This document shows positions 17,991-26,823 of a stretch of DNA of 64,000 bases, piece after piece. The notes beneath the pieces were generated by a model, which worked only from the letters and a program-made list of their open reading frames with translations, ran no database searches and was not told the origin of the DNA. The DNA is from Polaribacter filamentus (lineage in GTDB: Bacteria > Bacteroidota > Bacteroidia > Flavobacteriales > Flavobacteriaceae). The stretch covers positions 1,109,001 through 1,173,000 of the forward strand of contig NZ_MQUA01000013.1 in NCBI RefSeq assembly GCF_002943715.1. The letters are read 5' to 3'. Each line of letters opens with the position of its first letter. The first letter of the stretch is position 1. Made by a program: the position numbers and the translations under genes.

Positions 17991-18305
17991 TTAATAATTC
18001 TCTAAGCGCCCTTCTATAGTTTCTAATAAAGCCTTTAATTTTTCAAGCGCATCATTCACCGCTATTTTTGCAGTATTAGCATGGCTGGTAACAGCAATGG
18101 GTTGTCTGTTTTCAATCCTCGCTTCAATCATACAACGTTTGTCGTCCTCTCCATTTTTTTGACTATTTTCGTCTGCAAGATGCACTTCAATTCTTGTTAT
18201 ATTATCGCTAAAATGAGATAACTCATCTTTTATTATTATATTCAAATAACTTTCAAGTCTCTCGTCTCCAGCTATATTTTTACCGGTATTTATTTGAATT
18301 ATCAT
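17991..18305 (-). CDS. hpf: Ribosome hibernation promoting factor / RaiA family protein
   Basis: Small cytoplasmic protein (104 residues) of the S30AE family that binds the 30S decoding region and idles ribosomes under stress. Visible are DNITRIEVHLADENS in the first half, CMIEARIENRQPIAVTSHA, and the C-terminal helix NDALEKLKALLETIEGRLEN. The usual basic face is reduced. It is the short form, without the dimerisation domain of long HPF. Upstream lies a histidine-kinase tail remnant and an operator/promoter module (18524-18566) pointing toward it; if transcription crosses the remnant, this is one of the few surviving genes of that regulon. Confidence 0.85.
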   Translation of the reverse strand: MIIQINTGKNIAGDERLESYLNIIIKDELSHFSDNITRIEVHLADENSQKNGEDDKRCMIEARIENRQPIAVTSHANTAKIAVNDALEKLKALLETIEGRLENY

Positions 18306-18372
18306 GATCTTTTTGTTTTAAAAACTATAAAGCATTTTTATGTTTCCTATTTATTCATTTCTTTGGGCTGAA

Positions 18373-18471
18373 TTATGGAATTAACTCTATTGTAAATTTT
18401 GTCCCTTGATTTACTGTGCTTTTCATACTTATTTTTCCACCTAATTTTTTTGCTTGCACTTTTAATTTCAT
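18373..18471 (-). pseudogene. Tail of a histidine kinase (HATPase domain)
   Basis: A 32-codon frame reads KLKVQAKKLGGKISMKST and GTKFTIELIP, the last strand-helix of a histidine-kinase ATPase domain. The rest of the kinase is missing; upstream lies a promoter module. It is a deletion scar, unless the mini-frame is expressed. Confidence 0.65.
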
Positions 18472-18523
18472 TATTCTTATTATTGCATGAAGGTGTTACA
18501 TATTAATATTTATTTTAATACTT

Positions 18524-18566
18524 CAAAATTAAGTGACTCATAAGACATGTAAAATGACCTGGGTCA
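18524..18566 (-). promoter_or_regulatory. Operator plus -7 box, copy 1 (toward HPF)
   Basis: On the minus strand TGACCCAGGTCA (18566-18555) is followed after exactly 23 nt by TAATTTTG (18531-18524), a full TAnnTTTG match. The extended operator ATGACC/GGTCAT is palindromic. The operator centre would sit near -40, an activator position. Confidence 0.8.
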
Positions 18567-18639
18567 TCAGTAAATAAGATTAAATAGCCAACCTTTGTGA
18601 CTTAATATTTAATAGAAAAACCAATAAATTTGATGATTG

Positions 18640-18927
18640 AGAATTCAGAAACTTTTTTCAACCCATTTGGGAATGAAAACAACTCGATTCGATGCCAATA
18701 CCATCCGATATGGACATATGAGCCATTTAAAATGTTTCCCAATCATCTCCAAATACATCGATACACATTTACCCGATGGCAGTATCTTTTTCTCTTTTCA
18801 CCTTGGATGGCTGCATGATGATATACCAGCCAATCAAAGCTGAATAAAATTGAACCGCTTTGGTAATATCCGTTACTGTAATTCCGATATGGGAAAATGA
18901 TTTTGGGTATGTTTCTCCCTGTGCCAT
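18640..18927 (-). pseudogene. VOC/glyoxalase-family protein with in-frame stops
   Basis: From the ATG at 18927 it reads GETYPKSFSHIGITVTDITK and AVQFYSALIGWYIIMQPS, then AIG-stop-MCIDVFGDDWETF-stop-MAHMSISDGIGIE. The latter is the N-terminal half of a vicinal-oxygen-chelate enzyme with the metal-ligand region HIG. Two TAA replace sense codons and a one-base shift follows IGIE, after which ELFSFPNGLKK can be read. The C-terminal half is gone. Confidence 0.8.
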
Positions 18928-19341
18928 AATTTATAGTTTTCAAAAAATAATTGGTTGTATTTTGAAATTCATCTGTATTGGAAGCTTAAGAGTGGATATG
19001 ATGAAGCGTCAATTTAATTGTATTAAAAACCCATTAATTGCAGGTTCGTAATTGCCACAGATGCAATGCAGGTAAAGTGTTTATGACTGGTTTAGTTTTG
19101 CTTATTATTTTCCTTAGTTCGTTTTTGCCAAGGTCATTTTTTATAAAATGCCTAATAAAAATTTCTTGATTTTAATAGTTGTCGCCGCCAGTTCAAGTGG
19201 TTCGTGTTTAAAGAACTAATTTAGCAAATAAAAATCGAAAAAAGTCTGCGAGAAAGGAGGAATGAACTGGTTTAAGCAATGTCCGTAAATAGGCAGTGAC
19301 CTAACAATTAATTATTATGATATAACTTAACAAAGAATCAA

Positions 19342-20199
19342 ATGAAAGCTGACCAAAAAGAAAAAGCAGAGGATCAAAAGAATATAGATAAAAAACTGGA
19401 AAAGTCTGTAGAATCTGAAAGCGACAGTCCGAAGTCACACGGAGAAATTCTCAAACAACAAATAATTGAGGGGCAGGAAACGTATGATAAACAACCTGTG
19501 AGTATTCTTTTAAGTTCTCTAACGGCAGGACTTGAAATCGGGTTTAGTTATTTGTTGCTTTGTACTTTGTATGGTTTTCTTTTCGGAAAAGTAGAAGAGG
19601 AAACTATTTTTAAATTAATGTCCTTTGTCTATCCTATAGGATTTATCATGGTGATTTTGGGCCAATCGATTCTCTTTACAGAACAAACATCTTTATTAAC
19701 CTTGCCTGTATTAAACAAAAAACGAACAGTGCGTAGCTTATTAAAACTTTGGTCTTTGGTTATTGTAGGAAATCTTGTTGGCGGTTGTTTAATGGCATTC
19801 ATCCTGGTTTGGATTGGTCCGAAACTCGAAATATTTAGTTTACAAAGTATTGAAGCCATTGCAGTTCACGTTAGCCAATATCCTATTGGGGTGATATTAG
19901 CAAGTTCCATCCTAGCCGGTTGGCTAATGGGACTCTTATCGTGGTTGGTAGCGGCCTCAAAAGACACCTTAAGTCGCATCGTTATTATTTTTATGATTAC
20001 AGCTGTATTGGCTTTCGCAGGCTTACATCATAGTATTGTTGGGAATGTTGAGGTGTTTTCGGGATTGATTAGTTCGCCAAAAATAACATGGAGCGCTTAT
20101 GGTGCATTTCAAAGCGTGTCACTTATTGGCAATGCATTGGGTGGTGCTGTGTTTGTAGCCTTGCTTAAATATCGTGCATTTGTGTATGATATCAAATAA
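19342..20199 (+). CDS. Formate/nitrite transporter family channel
   Basis: Pentameric aquaporin-like FNT channel of 285 residues. A charged N-terminal cytoplasmic tail of about 55 residues precedes six hydrophobic helices: LTAGLEIGFSYLLLCTLYGF, FVYPIGFIMVILGQSILFTE, the NLVGGCLMAFI region, ASSILAGWLMGLLSWLVAA, the AVLAFAGLHHSIVGNVEVF segment, and LIGNALGGAVFVALL. The long N-tail and the FTEQTSL motif are like YfdC-type members rather than FocA, so formate is not assured. It is monocistronic with a roughly 400-base upstream region. Half-sites of the island operator lie at 19125 and 19297 but lack a matching -7 box. Confidence 0.88.
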   Translation: MKADQKEKAEDQKNIDKKLEKSVESESDSPKSHGEILKQQIIEGQETYDKQPVSILLSSLTAGLEIGFSYLLLCTLYGFLFGKVEEETIFKLMSFVYPIGFIMVILGQSILFTEQTSLLTLPVLNKKRTVRSLLKLWSLVIVGNLVGGCLMAFILVWIGPKLEIFSLQSIEAIAVHVSQYPIGVILASSILAGWLMGLLSWLVAASKDTLSRIVIIFMITAVLAFAGLHHSIVGNVEVFSGLISSPKITWSAYGAFQSVSLIGNALGGAVFVALLKYRAFVYDIK

Positions 20200-20346
20200 C
20201 ACTTCGTAGCTAATAAATATTTATTTTAAAAATTAAAACTAGTGTAATCTTAAGATTATAGTTAATTTTTAATAACTAGAATTAACTATAACTAAAAAAT
20301 AAGACATAAGTTTTCAGTGAATAGCTTCGTTTAAAATTATTACTTC

Positions 20347-20979
20347 TTAGGAACGAACGGCCTTTTCAATGTGAGTGTCACCTGCAAGAATTTCAAAAAC
20401 CTTATTTTTCTTTAGCTTGTCATCCAATACTTCTACCAATGTTTTAGCCACATCTGCTCTTGCAATGCTTCCTCGTTTTTCTAACTTTTCTTTTAACTCG
20501 ATTTTACCCGTTCCATCGTCATCTGTTAGCGCACCAGGTCTAACAATACTATAATTCAAAGTGCTTGCTTTTAGATAATCATCTGCATTTTGCTTTGCTC
20601 TCAAATAATCTTCAAGATCATTACTAACTGCTGGTTCGTCTGCTCCCATGGAACTCAACATCACAAACTTCTCAAGTCCAGCCTCCTTAGCTGCATCGAT
20701 TAACCTTTTTGCTCCTTCCTGATCTACATCTATTATATTTTCACCTTTTGATCCGGCCGCAAAAATTACTTTATCTGCATTTTTTACAGCCTGGCTTAAA
20801 TCTTCTTCTAAATCAGCAAGTACCACAGATACGCCCTGTTTTTCAAAATGGTCTTTTTGATCTTGTTTTCTGACCATCGCAATAGGCTGATAGGTCTCTG
20901 ATTTTTTTAATAAATCGATGATGATTCTCCCGGTGGTTCCGTTGGCACCTGCCACTAATACATTTTTTATTTCACTCAT
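20347..20979 (-). CDS. NAD(P)-binding SDR-family protein
   Basis: Atypical short-chain dehydrogenase of 210 residues: the dinucleotide motif VLVAGANGTTGRIIIDLL starts at residue 7, followed by VIFAAGSKGEN and VMLSSMGADEP, with a conserved C-terminal helix. It matches SDR_a5/NmrA-like proteins that lack an obvious catalytic Tyr-Lys pair and often serve as redox sensors or epimerase-like enzymes. It lies 51 bases downstream of a quinone-oxidoreductase-like gene on the same strand, probably one operon with DoxX. Confidence 0.88.
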   Translation of the reverse strand: MSEIKNVLVAGANGTTGRIIIDLLKKSETYQPIAMVRKQDQKDHFEKQGVSVVLADLEEDLSQAVKNADKVIFAAGSKGENIIDVDQEGAKRLIDAAKEAGLEKFVMLSSMGADEPAVSNDLEDYLRAKQNADDYLKASTLNYSIVRPGALTDDDGTGKIELKEKLEKRGSIARADVAKTLVEVLDDKLKKNKVFEILAGDTHIEKAVRS

Positions 20980-21030
20980 GTTTGTTTCTTTTAAATAAAT
21001 ACTACACTTCTTATCTCCATTCTTGGAGAA

Positions 21031-22014
21031 TTAAGTAAGCGTTATGATAACCTTTCCTTTTGCTCTTCCAGTTGCCAGATATTCAAAGGCCTTGATTCCA
21101 TCTTCGAAAGAATATATGAAATCTACTATTGGTTTTATCGTTCCCTCTTCAACCATCGTTTTAATATCATTGAGTTGCTTTGCATTAGGTTGCATCCAAG
21201 TATATTTATAAACAGCTGATTTCTCTTCAATCAATTTTGATAGTTTTTCAGGTAGCTTATAATTGGTCATACCCATTTGCGTTGCGGTTTCCTCGTCTGG
21301 AGGACCTACTATGGTGGTAACTTTTCCACCTTCTTTTATAATTCTAAAAGCATCGAAGGTGTAATTACCTCCCAATGTATCGAAAACAATGTCTAAATTA
21401 GTAACTACTTCGTTATAATTCTCCGTTTTATAATCAATCACACGATCGGCTCCCAACGCTTTAACCCAGTCTGCATTTTTGCCACTGGTGGTGGTATAAA
21501 CTATCGCCCCTTTCGCCTTCGCAAACTGAATAGCAAAACTCCCTACGCCACCGGAACCAGCATGAATAAGTATTCTGTCGCCTTCTTTAATTCCAACTTT
21601 TTCTAAAGCTTGGATTGCTGTTAGTCCTGTTAATGGTAATCCAGATGCTTGTTCAAAAGATATGTTTTCTGGTTTTAAAGAAACCAGTTCCTTATTTACT
21701 GCTACAAATTCTGCTATAGTGCCCATTTGTTCCTGTGGTGCTCTGGCATATACTTCATCACCAATTTCGAAATTGAGAAAATCAGAACCTTTTTCAACCA
21801 CAATGCCACTTACGTCGTAACCAACAGTAACTGGTAGGTTTAAGGTTAGCATGTCTTTCAGCTTTCCTTCTACTATTTTATAATCAATAGGGTTTATGGA
21901 GGCTGCTTTGACTGCTACAAGAATATCGTTTGGCTTCACCGATGGTTTTTCGATTTCAACAATGGCTAAACTTTCTTTAAGGTCACCGTATTTTACTATT
22001 TGTAAAGCTTTCAT
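21031..22014 (-). CDS. Zinc-free NADP-dependent oxidoreductase (quinone oxidoreductase-like)
   Basis: Medium-chain reductase of 327 residues with an N-terminal GroES-like domain (VKAASINPIDYKIVEGKLKD around 34-53), the cofactor motif ILIHAGSGGVGSFAIQFAKA around 149-168, and DIVFDTLGGNYTFDAF. No zinc-ligand cysteines are present, so it belongs to the QOR/zeta-crystallin group reducing quinones or enones. It is the middle gene of a three-gene set DoxX - QOR - SDR. Confidence 0.9.
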   Translation of the reverse strand: MKALQIVKYGDLKESLAIVEIEKPSVKPNDILVAVKAASINPIDYKIVEGKLKDMLTLNLPVTVGYDVSGIVVEKGSDFLNFEIGDEVYARAPQEQMGTIAEFVAVNKELVSLKPENISFEQASGLPLTGLTAIQALEKVGIKEGDRILIHAGSGGVGSFAIQFAKAKGAIVYTTTSGKNADWVKALGADRVIDYKTENYNEVVTNLDIVFDTLGGNYTFDAFRIIKEGGKVTTIVGPPDEETATQMGMTNYKLPEKLSKLIEEKSAVYKYTWMQPNAKQLNDIKTMVEEGTIKPIVDFIYSFEDGIKAFEYLATGRAKGKVIITLT

Positions 22015-22054
22015 ATTATTTGAGTTTAAATTAATTTTTTATTATGCGTGCTAT

Positions 22055-22480
22055 TTACTTTTTAGAATTTCTCCATGACCGCCATGCGCCGGAAGACGAA
22101 AGCGCCCAAGCGATGAGAACAGGTTGAAATAAAAGTCGGATTAATCGCGCTGTATCAGAGTTTAAAGCTCCAAAAGCATCTTTTCCATCAAGGTATTGGG
22201 CCACATTACCCGGAAAAACCAGGATAAAGAATATGGCCAAAGCCCATCCAATAGTTACGCGTTGCTTTTTCCAAAAAAGTAAAATCAGGCCTAGCGCTAT
22301 TTCAACAACACCCGATAATATGACCACTAAATCTTTGCTTAATGGAACCCAATCTGGCACTTGAGCTTGGAAATCAATTCTATTAAAAGTAAGATGACTA
22401 ATGCCGGCAAAGACCATAAATAGTGCTAATAGTATTCTAAAAATATTTTGTGTTAGTGAGGTGTTGACTTCTTTTTCCAT
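22055..22480 (-). CDS. DoxX family membrane protein
   Basis: A 141-residue four-helix inner-membrane protein. NIFRILLALFMVFAGISHL forms helix 1 and VVILSGVVEIALGLILLFW helix 2; the internal IALGLILLFWKK and WALAIFFILVFPGNVAQYLD are typical of the DoxX/DUF417-like group. Members accompany redox enzymes and help resist oxidative or thiol stress, but the biochemical role is uncertain. It is first gene of the probable operon with the two oxidoreductases. Confidence 0.82.
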   Translation of the reverse strand: MEKEVNTSLTQNIFRILLALFMVFAGISHLTFNRIDFQAQVPDWVPLSKDLVVILSGVVEIALGLILLFWKKQRVTIGWALAIFFILVFPGNVAQYLDGKDAFGALNSDTARLIRLLFQPVLIAWALSSSGAWRSWRNSKK

Positions 22481-22662
22481 GATTTTATGTTTTATTAACT
22501 GATGTTATGCAATAGTGTTTTCGATAAAACGAAATTCTATTTTGTCTATTTAGCGAACATATAAACTACCTTTTTGATGTTCTACATGTTCAAAACGAAA
22601 CATAATTTTGTTTTTTTTAAAGTTTTTATAATTCTGCGTAACATCAGTTATTAATTAAACAA

Positions 22663-23095
22663 TTAAAAAGGATCGTTGAGCTTACTTGCACGAATATGTT
22701 TCTTATTCACAAATTCCTGAACCCCTAACGCTGATAGTTCACGACCAAAGTCCGAGCGGTTTGTTCCTCCAAAAGGAAGGACTGCCTGTGTCCAAGTAGG
22801 ATGATTAATAAATACCATACCTGTATCTATTTGATTTGCTATTCTTTTTCCACGTTCGATGTCTTGTGTAAATACAGAACTGCCCAAAACAAAATCAGAA
22901 TCATTAGCCAAGTAAATGGCAGCTTGTTCGTCTTTCACCACATAAATGGATGCTACCGTGCCAAATAATTCTTCGTATTCAAAACCAATGCTGATGCATT
23001 TTTTCCAGAGATGAATAGATTGGTATACAATCCTTCAGGCGCTTCTGCTTCTTCAAAGAGTTCTTCAATGGCAGCCGCACATTATGGAACGATGT
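22663..23095 (-). pseudogene. Internally deleted aldehyde dehydrogenase copy
   Basis: The last 93 codons closely match the C-terminus of the intact enzyme at 25092 (FTQDIERGKRIANQID, INHPTWTQAVLPFGGTN, SALGVQEFVNKK). Upstream the sequence jumps at about 22980 to a segment equivalent to 25896-26010 (EELFEEAEAPEGLYTNLFIS). About 500 bases, including the catalytic cysteine region, are therefore missing. Confidence 0.85.
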
Positions 23096-23111
23096 AGGAC
23101 TTGAATTGCTC

Positions 23112-23642
23112 CTAATAACGGGAAGGTTCTATAAAGCCATCTACTATAAAAATCATTCCGTTTTTTGATTTGACATCTGCTTGAAGAACTTTTGCCCCTC
23201 CAAAAGACAAATAATAATCGTCCTGGTAAATTTGAATCTTAGTATTATTCCCTGTACTGATGACATCTGCATTCTTAAACTCACGACTGGTATATTTTTT
23301 TGTTAAAAAATGATCATTCATAAATTTGGTCAGTTCTGTCTTGTTTTTTGGATTGGTCAATTCCACAAACCGTTTTATGGACATTTTGGAAAAAGCTTGA
23401 TTGGTAGGAACGAACAGTGTGTGGGGGTCTGTGGTAAGCGCCAAAGAGAGGTTGAGCCCAGAAAGCGTCAGCAAGTTTGCAAAGGTCGAGAGATCTTTGT
23501 CCATATTTATTAACTCGATTGTTTTATACTCGCTGGTGTTGTCTACTCCGCTAAGGATGGGGCCATCCACCTGCGCAAAAACGCTTGAACTGAAAATAAA
23601 TGTTGCCACGATAGTGATAATTATAAAGAAATTAGTTTTCAT
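23112..23642 (-). CDS. Fasciclin-domain secreted protein, copy 1
   Basis: 176 residues. A signal peptide (hydrophobic FFIIITIVATFIFSSSVFAQ, cleavage after FA) is followed by one FAS1 domain: LSTFANLLTLSGLNLSLA, the H1 motif HTLFVPTNQAFSKM, then MNDHFLTKKYTS and the H2-like MIFIVDGFIEPSRY. FAS1 domains mediate adhesion or matrix contacts in the periplasm or outside the cell. It differs from copy 2 at only about six residues. There is no lipobox, so it is probably periplasmic or exported. Confidence 0.9.
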   Translation of the reverse strand: MKTNFFIIITIVATFIFSSSVFAQVDGPILSGVDNTSEYKTIELINMDKDLSTFANLLTLSGLNLSLALTTDPHTLFVPTNQAFSKMSIKRFVELTNPKNKTELTKFMNDHFLTKKYTSREFKNADVISTGNNTKIQIYQDDYYLSFGGAKVLQADVKSKNGMIFIVDGFIEPSRY

Positions 23643-23764
23643 AATATTGTTTTTATTATTAATTATTTGTTTTCGTATTTGTTTTTAAAAAATCTATTAT
23701 TTCCAAAGAAGAGCTCTTCAATGACAGCCACAAATTGCTGAACGATTAAGGACTAGAATTGCTC

Positions 23765-24295
23765 CTAATAACGGGAAGGTTCTATAAAGCCATCTACTAT
23801 AAAAATCATTCCGTTTTTTGATTTGATATCTGCTTGTAGAACTTTTGCCCCTCCAAAAGACAAATAATAATCGTCCTGGTAAATTTGAATCTTAGTATTA
23901 TTCCCTGTACTGATGACATCTGCATTCTTAAACTCACGACTAGTATATTTTTTTGTTAAAAAATGATCATTCATAAATTTGGTCAGTTCTGTCTTGTTTT
24001 TTGGATTGGTCAATTCCACAAACCGTTTTATGGACATTTTGGAAAAAGCTTGATTGGTAGGAACGAACAGTGTGTGGGGTTCTGTGGTAAGTGCCAAAGA
24101 GAGGTTGAGCCCAGAAAGCGTCAGTAAGTTTGCAAAGGTCGAGAGATCTTTGTCCATATTTATTAACTCGATTGTTTTATACTCGCTGGTGTTGTCTACT
24201 CCGCTAAGGATAGGGCCATCCACCTGCGCAAAAACGCTTGAACTGAAAATAAATGTTGCCACGATAGTGATGGTTGTAAAAAATTTAGTTTTCAT
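23765..24295 (-). CDS. Fasciclin-domain secreted protein, copy 2
   Basis: Near-identical twin of the gene just downstream: same signal peptide, same FAS1 motifs, with changes such as K4/N4, TEPHTLF for TDPHTLF and ADIKSK for ADVKSK. The high identity and shared flanks show a recent tandem duplication. It lies 81 bases downstream of the DUF4136 lipoprotein gene, and the three may be co-transcribed. Both copies are intact, suggesting either very recent duplication or selection for dosage. Confidence 0.9.
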   Translation of the reverse strand: MKTKFFTTITIVATFIFSSSVFAQVDGPILSGVDNTSEYKTIELINMDKDLSTFANLLTLSGLNLSLALTTEPHTLFVPTNQAFSKMSIKRFVELTNPKNKTELTKFMNDHFLTKKYTSREFKNADVISTGNNTKIQIYQDDYYLSFGGAKVLQADIKSKNGMIFIVDGFIEPSRY

Positions 24296-24376
24296 AATAT
24301 TGATTTTAGTATTAATTATTTGTTTTCGTATTTCTATTTAATGAATCTATTATTTCCAAAGAAGAAGTCTGTTGGA

Positions 24377-24970
24377 TTAGCGATTTTTCGGGAATTTAGC
24401 GAACATATCATCCACAAATTTTGCAATAGCTTTAGATTCATTTTCGCTTTTATAAATACTGTTGGAGGCTGTGCCTTTCCAAACAATATTTTTTGTCTCG
24501 CTATCCACTAAACTCAATCTCAAAGTGCCTTCCTTATAAGTATTAACATCTGTATCATAACCAATCAATCGGTTATAGTCAGAATAGCCATTATAATAAT
24601 AATTTTGATAATATGGGCTCACACCATATGAACTTCCATAATAATTGGGGTAAGTTGCATAAACAGGTTCTTTTGTTACGTTCGTATCCAAATCTGTTGA
24701 GGTGCTTAATAGTACTAATAAATCTGGTTTGGTTCGGTCTAACGTGTATCCTAATTGCTGCATGTTGGTATTGACGGTTTCAATAACAGTCGTTCCGATA
24801 TTATTGTTGCCGTATCCCTTATCCAAATCCTCAAAATTGCTATTTGGCAGATACGCAAACGTTTTGTAAGTACCCAAATCCTTACCTGTGGTCTTAGTAG
24901 TATTTACTTTAGGTCCACAAGCAATTAGGCTCAAAGTGATAACTGAAAAAAATAAGTGTTTTAAATTCAT
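24377..24970 (-). CDS. DUF4136 lipoprotein
   Basis: 197 residues with a lipoprotein signal (HLFFSVITLSLIACGP; lipobox LIAC, Cys 18). The DUF4136 domain follows: YKTFAYLPNSNFED, QLGYTLDRTKPDLLVLLSTS, a Tyr-rich stretch YYGSSYGVSPYYQNYYYN, and IVWKGTASNSIY with SKAIAKFVDDMFAKFP at the end. These are predicted envelope lipoproteins of unknown function, common in Bacteroidota. It is probably anchored to the outer membrane and may belong with the fasciclin genes downstream. Confidence 0.88.
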   Translation of the reverse strand: MNLKHLFFSVITLSLIACGPKVNTTKTTGKDLGTYKTFAYLPNSNFEDLDKGYGNNNIGTTVIETVNTNMQQLGYTLDRTKPDLLVLLSTSTDLDTNVTKEPVYATYPNYYGSSYGVSPYYQNYYYNGYSDYNRLIGYDTDVNTYKEGTLRLSLVDSETKNIVWKGTASNSIYKSENESKAIAKFVDDMFAKFPKNR

Positions 24971-25057
24971 AATGATATTTTTTGTTATTAATTATGTAAT
25001 AGTAACAACAATCTGCTTCAATGGTTTACATCGTAATGAAGCATTGTTACTAATGGT

Positions 25058-25082
25058 TTTATTATTATTATTATTATTATTG
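25058..25082. repeat. (TTA)n microsatellite
   Basis: About eight TTA units lie between the dehydrogenase end and the DUF4136 start, roughly 90-110 bases upstream of the latter. The position could let repeat length affect promoter spacing, but this is speculative. Confidence 0.8.
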
Positions 25083-25091
25083 CTGTGCCTA

Positions 25092-26474
25092 TTAAAACGG
25101 ATCATTCAGTCCGCTTACTCGAATCAGTTTCTTATTCACAAACTCGTGAATCCCTAACTCAGATAGTTCACGGCCAAAACCTGATTGTTTTGTTCCACCA
25201 AAAGGAAAATCGGCTTGTGTCCAGGTAGGATGATTAATGAATAACATGCCCGAATCTATTTGGTCAGCTATTCTTTTTCCACGTTCAATATCTTGTGTGA
25301 ATATGGAACCTCCCAAACCAAAATTAGAATCATTCGCCAGATCAATAGCAGCCTGTTCGTCTTTTACCACATAAAAGGAAGCAACGGGGCCAAATAATTC
25401 TTCATGATAAGCAGCAATATCTGGCTTCAAATCGGTAAGAATGGTAGGTTCCATAAAGGCTCCTTTACGATCTGCGCGTTTACCGCCTAGTAGCACTTTT
25501 GCCCCTCCTTCAACTGAACGATTGACCTGATCTGCCAGATGCTCGGCTGCTCCTTCACTACTTAAGGGACCTAATTGAGTATCAGGATCCATCGGATTCC
25601 CTAATTTCAATTTTGATAATGCATCCTTAAACTTTTGAATAAACTCATCGGCTATTGCTTCCACTGCAATAAACCGCTTAGAAGCAATACAACTTTGACC
25701 ATTATTATTCATCCTTCCTACAACTGCCCATTCTACTATTTTTGCCATATCAGCATCTTCCAATATAATGAACGCATCGTTGCCACCCAGTTCTAATACC
25801 ACTTTCTTTAAGTGTTTTCCTGCTTCGATAGCAACACTTGCACCGGCTTCCTCACTTCCTGTTAAGGAAACGCCTTTTATCCTTTTATCAGAAACCAATG
25901 CTGATGCACGTTTGCCTGAGATGAATAGATTCGTATACAATCCTTTAGGAGCCTCTGCTTCTTCAAAGAGTTCTTCAATGGCAGCAGCACATTGTGGAAC
26001 ATTGGAGGCGTGTTTAAGTAAAATAGTATTACCTACCATAATATTAGGTGCTGCAAATCGCACTACTTGATAGAAAGGGAAATTCCAAGGCATTACACCT
26101 AATAAGGAGCCAATGGGACTGTTACGAATTATCGCCGATCCATATTCTGGGTCGAGTACTTTATCGGCAAGAAACACTTCTCCATTATCTGCATAATAAT
26201 CAAGAATATTAGCACTCAAATCGATTTCTCCTTCTGCTTGGGCAAGGAGTTTGCCCATTTCTAATGTAATGGTTTTTGCTAGTGCTGTTTTTTTAGCTCG
26301 CATAAGGGTGGCTACTTTATGAAGCAGATCAGCCCTTTGCTGATAGCTCGTTTCTTTCCAGTCAGCAAAAGCTATTTGAGCTTTCGCTACCTTGGCGTCA
26401 ACGGTCTTCTCAGTCATTTCTTCGAACGACTTTACTACTTTATTTGTATTTGGATTAACTGTTTGAATGGACAT
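25092..26474 (-). CDS. NAD(P)-dependent succinate-semialdehyde dehydrogenase
   Basis: Aldehyde dehydrogenase of 460 residues in the cytoplasm. Visible are LGVMPWNFPFYQVVRFAAPN (cofactor-binding Asn region), VSLTGSEEAGASVA, the catalytic-base motif LELGGNDAFIILEDAD, the nucleophile in NNNGQSCIASKR (Cys near 260) and ELFGPVASFYVVKDE. The sequence type is the short SSADH group (GabD-like; YneI). It converts succinate semialdehyde, or other small aldehydes, to the acid. Two decayed scraps of the same gene lie downstream, proof of repeated local duplication. It is intact. Confidence 0.9.
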   Translation of the reverse strand: MSIQTVNPNTNKVVKSFEEMTEKTVDAKVAKAQIAFADWKETSYQQRADLLHKVATLMRAKKTALAKTITLEMGKLLAQAEGEIDLSANILDYYADNGEVFLADKVLDPEYGSAIIRNSPIGSLLGVMPWNFPFYQVVRFAAPNIMVGNTILLKHASNVPQCAAAIEELFEEAEAPKGLYTNLFISGKRASALVSDKRIKGVSLTGSEEAGASVAIEAGKHLKKVVLELGGNDAFIILEDADMAKIVEWAVVGRMNNNGQSCIASKRFIAVEAIADEFIQKFKDALSKLKLGNPMDPDTQLGPLSSEGAAEHLADQVNRSVEGGAKVLLGGKRADRKGAFMEPTILTDLKPDIAAYHEELFGPVASFYVVKDEQAAIDLANDSNFGLGGSIFTQDIERGKRIADQIDSGMLFINHPTWTQADFPFGGTKQSGFGRELSELGIHEFVNKKLIRVSGLNDPF

Positions 26475-26683
26475 ATTGTTTGTGTTTTTAATTATTTAGT
26501 ATGAGGAAATATTCCTTTACTATTTTGAAAGAATTTTCAAAAGCATGCTTCAATTTTGAGACTTATTTCTGAGTCAAATATTGTTAAATACCTTTCGAGA
26601 AACTTTATCCAAGTTGGGGAATTATAGGTTGGGTTGTTTTACACAATTAGAAATCATTATTGTACGATTAGCTTTTTAGAATT

Positions 26684-26822
26684 TTACAAATCCTCTAAAT
26701 TAATCCGTTCTCTTTTAGGAAGAGATTTGTAAAAAGTAGGAGTTAACCCTGAAATTTGTTTAAATTGTTTGGATAGGTGCGTTGCACTCAAATAGTGCAT
26801 TTTATCAGAAAATCTGTAAAAA
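26684..26822 (-). pseudogene. C-terminal remnant of an AraC-family regulator
   Basis: Reads FSDKMHYLSATHLSKQFKQI then SGLTPTFYKSLPKRERINLE to TAA: the second helix-turn-helix of an AraC protein. The upstream part is replaced by the ferritin gene end. The phylum-typical ending is kept but the sensor domain is lost. Confidence 0.75.
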
Positions 26823-26823
26823 T

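Larger units (their letters stand above)
23055..24365. repeat. Tandem duplication of about 653 bp (aldehyde dehydrogenase scrap plus fasciclin gene)
   Basis: Two adjacent near-identical units each contain a short aldehyde-dehydrogenase fragment (around 23055-23095 and 23705-23745), a fasciclin gene and a common upstream stretch ending ATTATTTCCAAAGAAGA. The copy spacing, measured between the gene ends, is 653 bases. Confidence 0.85.

Noticed and set aside
18637..18843. Plus-strand frames of 62-68 aa
   Set aside because: They are antisense shadows of the VOC pseudogene on the minus strand.
19125..19308. Operator copies upstream of the FNT gene
   Set aside because: TTGCCAAGGTCA and TGACCTAACAAT are half-sites without a -7 box at the required distance. 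They could be fossils but are not counted.
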